DNA from: an uncultured beta proteobacterium | Lineage (GTDB): Bacteria > Pseudomonadota > Gammaproteobacteria > Burkholderiales > Burkholderiaceae_C | DNA length: 5,237 nt | Reading direction: 5' to 3' | Assembly (NCBI GenBank): GCA_903927495.1 | Contig: CAIYNH010000024.1 | Coordinates: 1 to 5,237, forward strand | Part shown: piece by piece, positions 3,815-5,237 of the stretch | Numbering within the stretch: the first letter of the stretch is position 1 | Layout of the letters: each line of letters opens with the position of its first letter | Notes under the pieces: generated by a model | Seen by the model: the letters and a program-made list of their open reading frames with translations, nothing else | What the model was told of the DNA's origin: nothing | Databases searched by the model: none | Translations under genes and position numbers: made by a program

Positions 3815-4690
3815 ATGCTATTTATGGCAACCGGAAAGCGCACCATTTCAACCCAGGAAGAGTTTCGCCTGCGCGGCGTGCTGCAAACCGCCACATTGGC
3901 TGCGTTGATCGACTCACGCCGTTGGGAGCCCGGTGAGCTGGCTTTTCAGGGCGGCACCTCACTGCACTTGGCGCATGGTTCGGCGCGCTTCAGCGAAGAC
4001 CTTCACTTCATGGTATGTGGCGGTTTGTCGATGAAGAACTTGTCGCGTGAAGTGCAAAAACGCTTGCGCTTGCCCAGTGACATTGCGTCAGACTTGTCGG
4101 TGTCGGTCACGCCAATCAAAGACCAGCGCAACCCGCACAGCTTTTATGTCACCCTGTCAGGCCCGCAAGTCATTGGCAGTGCCAAGGTAAAAATCGAACT
4201 TTGGCAAACGCCCGCTGCCGCTTTGCACGCACTGACACTCAAGGTGAGCACCATTGCCTCAAACAGTGGGCAGACTTTTGTGCCCACACTCACGCTCCAC
4301 GAGATTTTTGCCGACAAGGTGTATGCCTTGGGCGCGCGCGATCGCATCAAGCCGCGCGACGTTTATGACCTGTGGTGGTTGTGCGAACAGGGCGTGGCCA
4401 GCCCCACCCCCGACATGCTTCACACGCGTTTGTGTATTTATCCAGCCCCCAGTGGGCTCGTGACTGATACCGCGCAGGGCTGGATTCGTAGTGCACTGGC
4501 TCGCCTGGCCGAACTCCAAGCCCCAGGCGCGGCCGAGCGCGTGGCGCAAGACCTCAAACGCTGGCTACCCTCATCCTGGCCTATGGACAAGGCTACCGCT
4601 GTCACCATGTTGGCCAGCGCTTCCGAACAACTAAAACGTGGCATTGACATGATGCGTAGCGTAGCCGGCGTACCCACCCCAAATGACTGA
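3815..4690 (+). CDS. AbiEii-like nucleotidyltransferase (type IV toxin family) with altered catalytic motif
   Basis: A 291-residue protein from ATG 3815, or 288 from ATG 3824; neither has a clear Shine-Dalgarno. AbiEii/MenT-type toxins are Pol-beta-fold nucleotidyltransferases; some add pyrimidines to tRNA acceptor stems. Visible motifs: FQGGTSLHLAHGSARFSEDLHF (residues 44-65), VKIELW with Glu128 as the likely third acidic residue, and LHEIFADKVYALGARDRIKPRDVYDLWWL (161-189), the conserved K-R-KPRD-YD-L block of PF08843. The metal-binding motif is normally SEDLDF; here the second Asp is His64 (CAC at 4004-4006, one base from GAC), which may impair or change catalysis. The rest looks intact. 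The downstream gene overlaps by eight bases. Toxin before partner is the reverse of the classic abiEi-abiEii order. Confidence 0.88.
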   Translation: MLFMATGKRTISTQEEFRLRGVLQTATLAALIDSRRWEPGELAFQGGTSLHLAHGSARFSEDLHFMVCGGLSMKNLSREVQKRLRLPSDIASDLSVSVTPIKDQRNPHSFYVTLSGPQVIGSAKVKIELWQTPAAALHALTLKVSTIASNSGQTFVPTLTLHEIFADKVYALGARDRIKPRDVYDLWWLCEQGVASPTPDMLHTRLCIYPAPSGLVTDTAQGWIRSALARLAELQAPGAAERVAQDLKRWLPSSWPMDKATAVTMLASASEQLKRGIDMMRSVAGVPTPND

Positions 4691-5237
4691 GCGCACCTAC
4701 ACCTCAGCCATTGCACGGCTGCGCAGCCTGCCTGAAATTTTTACCGGCAGCGAGCTCACCGTGGTGTTCGGCTGGAAATCAGCCATTGCCTCGAGCTATC
4801 TGGCCCAGTGGCGCAAAGCTGGCCTGGTCAAATCACTGGGTGGGCGTGCTGATGTACACATGAACCTGGTACGTAGCCCGCAGGCCAACCCTGAGCAAGC
4901 CCTGCGTCGCATCTTTCCTCAGGCCATCAAAGTGGGGCTGGACCGGCTGCGCGCCGCCGGTTGGACCACGCAAATCCCAACACGGCCAGAAATTGCCATC
5001 ACCCCGAGTAGCGCGCACTACAGCGTTGAAGGCGTTGACTTGGTGACGCGCACGCAAAAGTGGTTTCAAACCGTCAAACCCGGCACCGACAGCACCGCCA
5101 ACGGCATTGACTGCCTCAGACCCGCCTGGGCACTGGCTGACATGATCAGCAGGGCGCAAGACAAGCGTGTACGCCAGGCCTGGCTGCCAGACCCCGAAGA
5201 CCTTAATCTGTCAGTCCTTGACAGCCCCAAACTTCAG
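4683..5237 (+). CDS. AbiEi-like winged-helix partner/antitoxin (3' end outside window)
   Basis: Read by direct translation: 185 codons from ATG 4683 without a stop to the window edge. The N-terminal region TSAIARLRSLPEIFTGSELTVVFGW and SYLAQWRKAGLVKSLG looks like a winged-helix domain (helix, turn-helix, wing at GGRADVHMNLV). It is followed by an alpha/beta part with ALRRIFPQAIKVGLDRLRAAGWTTQIP, SVEGVDLVTRTQKWF and LRPAWALADMISRA, the style of AbiEi C-terminal domains. The start overlaps the toxin's end in ATGACTGA, so coupled translation is likely. By context it is the antitoxin and repressor for the AbiEii-like protein. The final residues shown (PDPEDLNLSVLDSP) look like a tail, so little may be missing. 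The family assignment rests on context and fold pattern. Confidence 0.75.
   Translation, partial: MTERTYTSAIARLRSLPEIFTGSELTVVFGWKSAIASSYLAQWRKAGLVKSLGGRADVHMNLVRSPQANPEQALRRIFPQAIKVGLDRLRAAGWTTQIPTRPEIAITPSSAHYSVEGVDLVTRTQKWFQTVKPGTDSTANGIDCLRPAWALADMISRAQDKRVRQAWLPDPEDLNLSVLDSPKLQ

Noticed and set aside
1..5237. CRISPR array, tRNA or insertion sequence
   Set aside because: No regularly spaced repeats, no cloverleaf-like sequence and no transposase or terminal inverted repeats were seen on either strand.

Overview
The window looks like an accessory stretch of a betaproteobacterial chromosome, most likely Burkholderiales/Comamonadaceae. This is an inference from codon and base usage, the style of the protein families, and a short extragenic repeat (three copies) resembling elements I remember from Comamonadaceae intergenic DNA. 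No rRNA, tRNA, CRISPR array, transposase or integrase is visible.

Layout. 1-277: a BrnA-type antitoxin gene (copy 1, cut by the window edge), followed by repeat R1. 343-835 (- strand): decayed remains of a YhcG/DUF1016 nuclease gene with several frameshifts, then a dead DUF2283 gene. 832-2096 (- strand): an intact two-gene operon, a winged-helix protein followed by a DNA polymerase beta-like nucleotidyltransferase, joined by an ATGA overlap and preceded by a perfect 10-bp palindrome that overlaps a plausible promoter. About 2222-2646 (- strand): repeat R2 and the 3' end of a UDP-sugar dehydrogenase gene fused in frame to the N-terminal part of a second YhcG relic. 2777-3329 (+): an intact brnT-brnA toxin-antitoxin pair, then repeat R3. 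3399-3773 (-): a second, longer 3' fragment of the UDP-sugar dehydrogenase gene. 3815-5237 (+): an AbiEii-like nucleotidyltransferase and an overlapping AbiEi-like partner gene that runs off the window, preceded by an 8-bp inverted repeat in AT-rich DNA.

How it fits together. Every intact gene belongs to a toxin-antitoxin-like or abortive-infection-like module (BrnTA, AbiE-like, wHTH-NTase), and all the relics come from two kinds of gene: a YhcG nuclease and the end of a polysaccharide-precursor dehydrogenase. Two segments occur twice: 'brnA plus repeat' and 'repeat plus dehydrogenase 3' end'. The simplest reading is a hotspot at the end of a surface-polysaccharide gene where modules have been inserted, duplicated and eroded. 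The duplicated coding pieces differ mostly at synonymous sites, so they diverged as working genes and were probably brought together by recombination from different strains, not made by recent tandem duplication and decay.

The best candidate for a little-described system is the wHTH-nucleotidyltransferase operon, which may once have had DUF2283 as a third gene. The most testable single residue is His64 of the AbiEii-like protein, where the family normally has a catalytic Asp.
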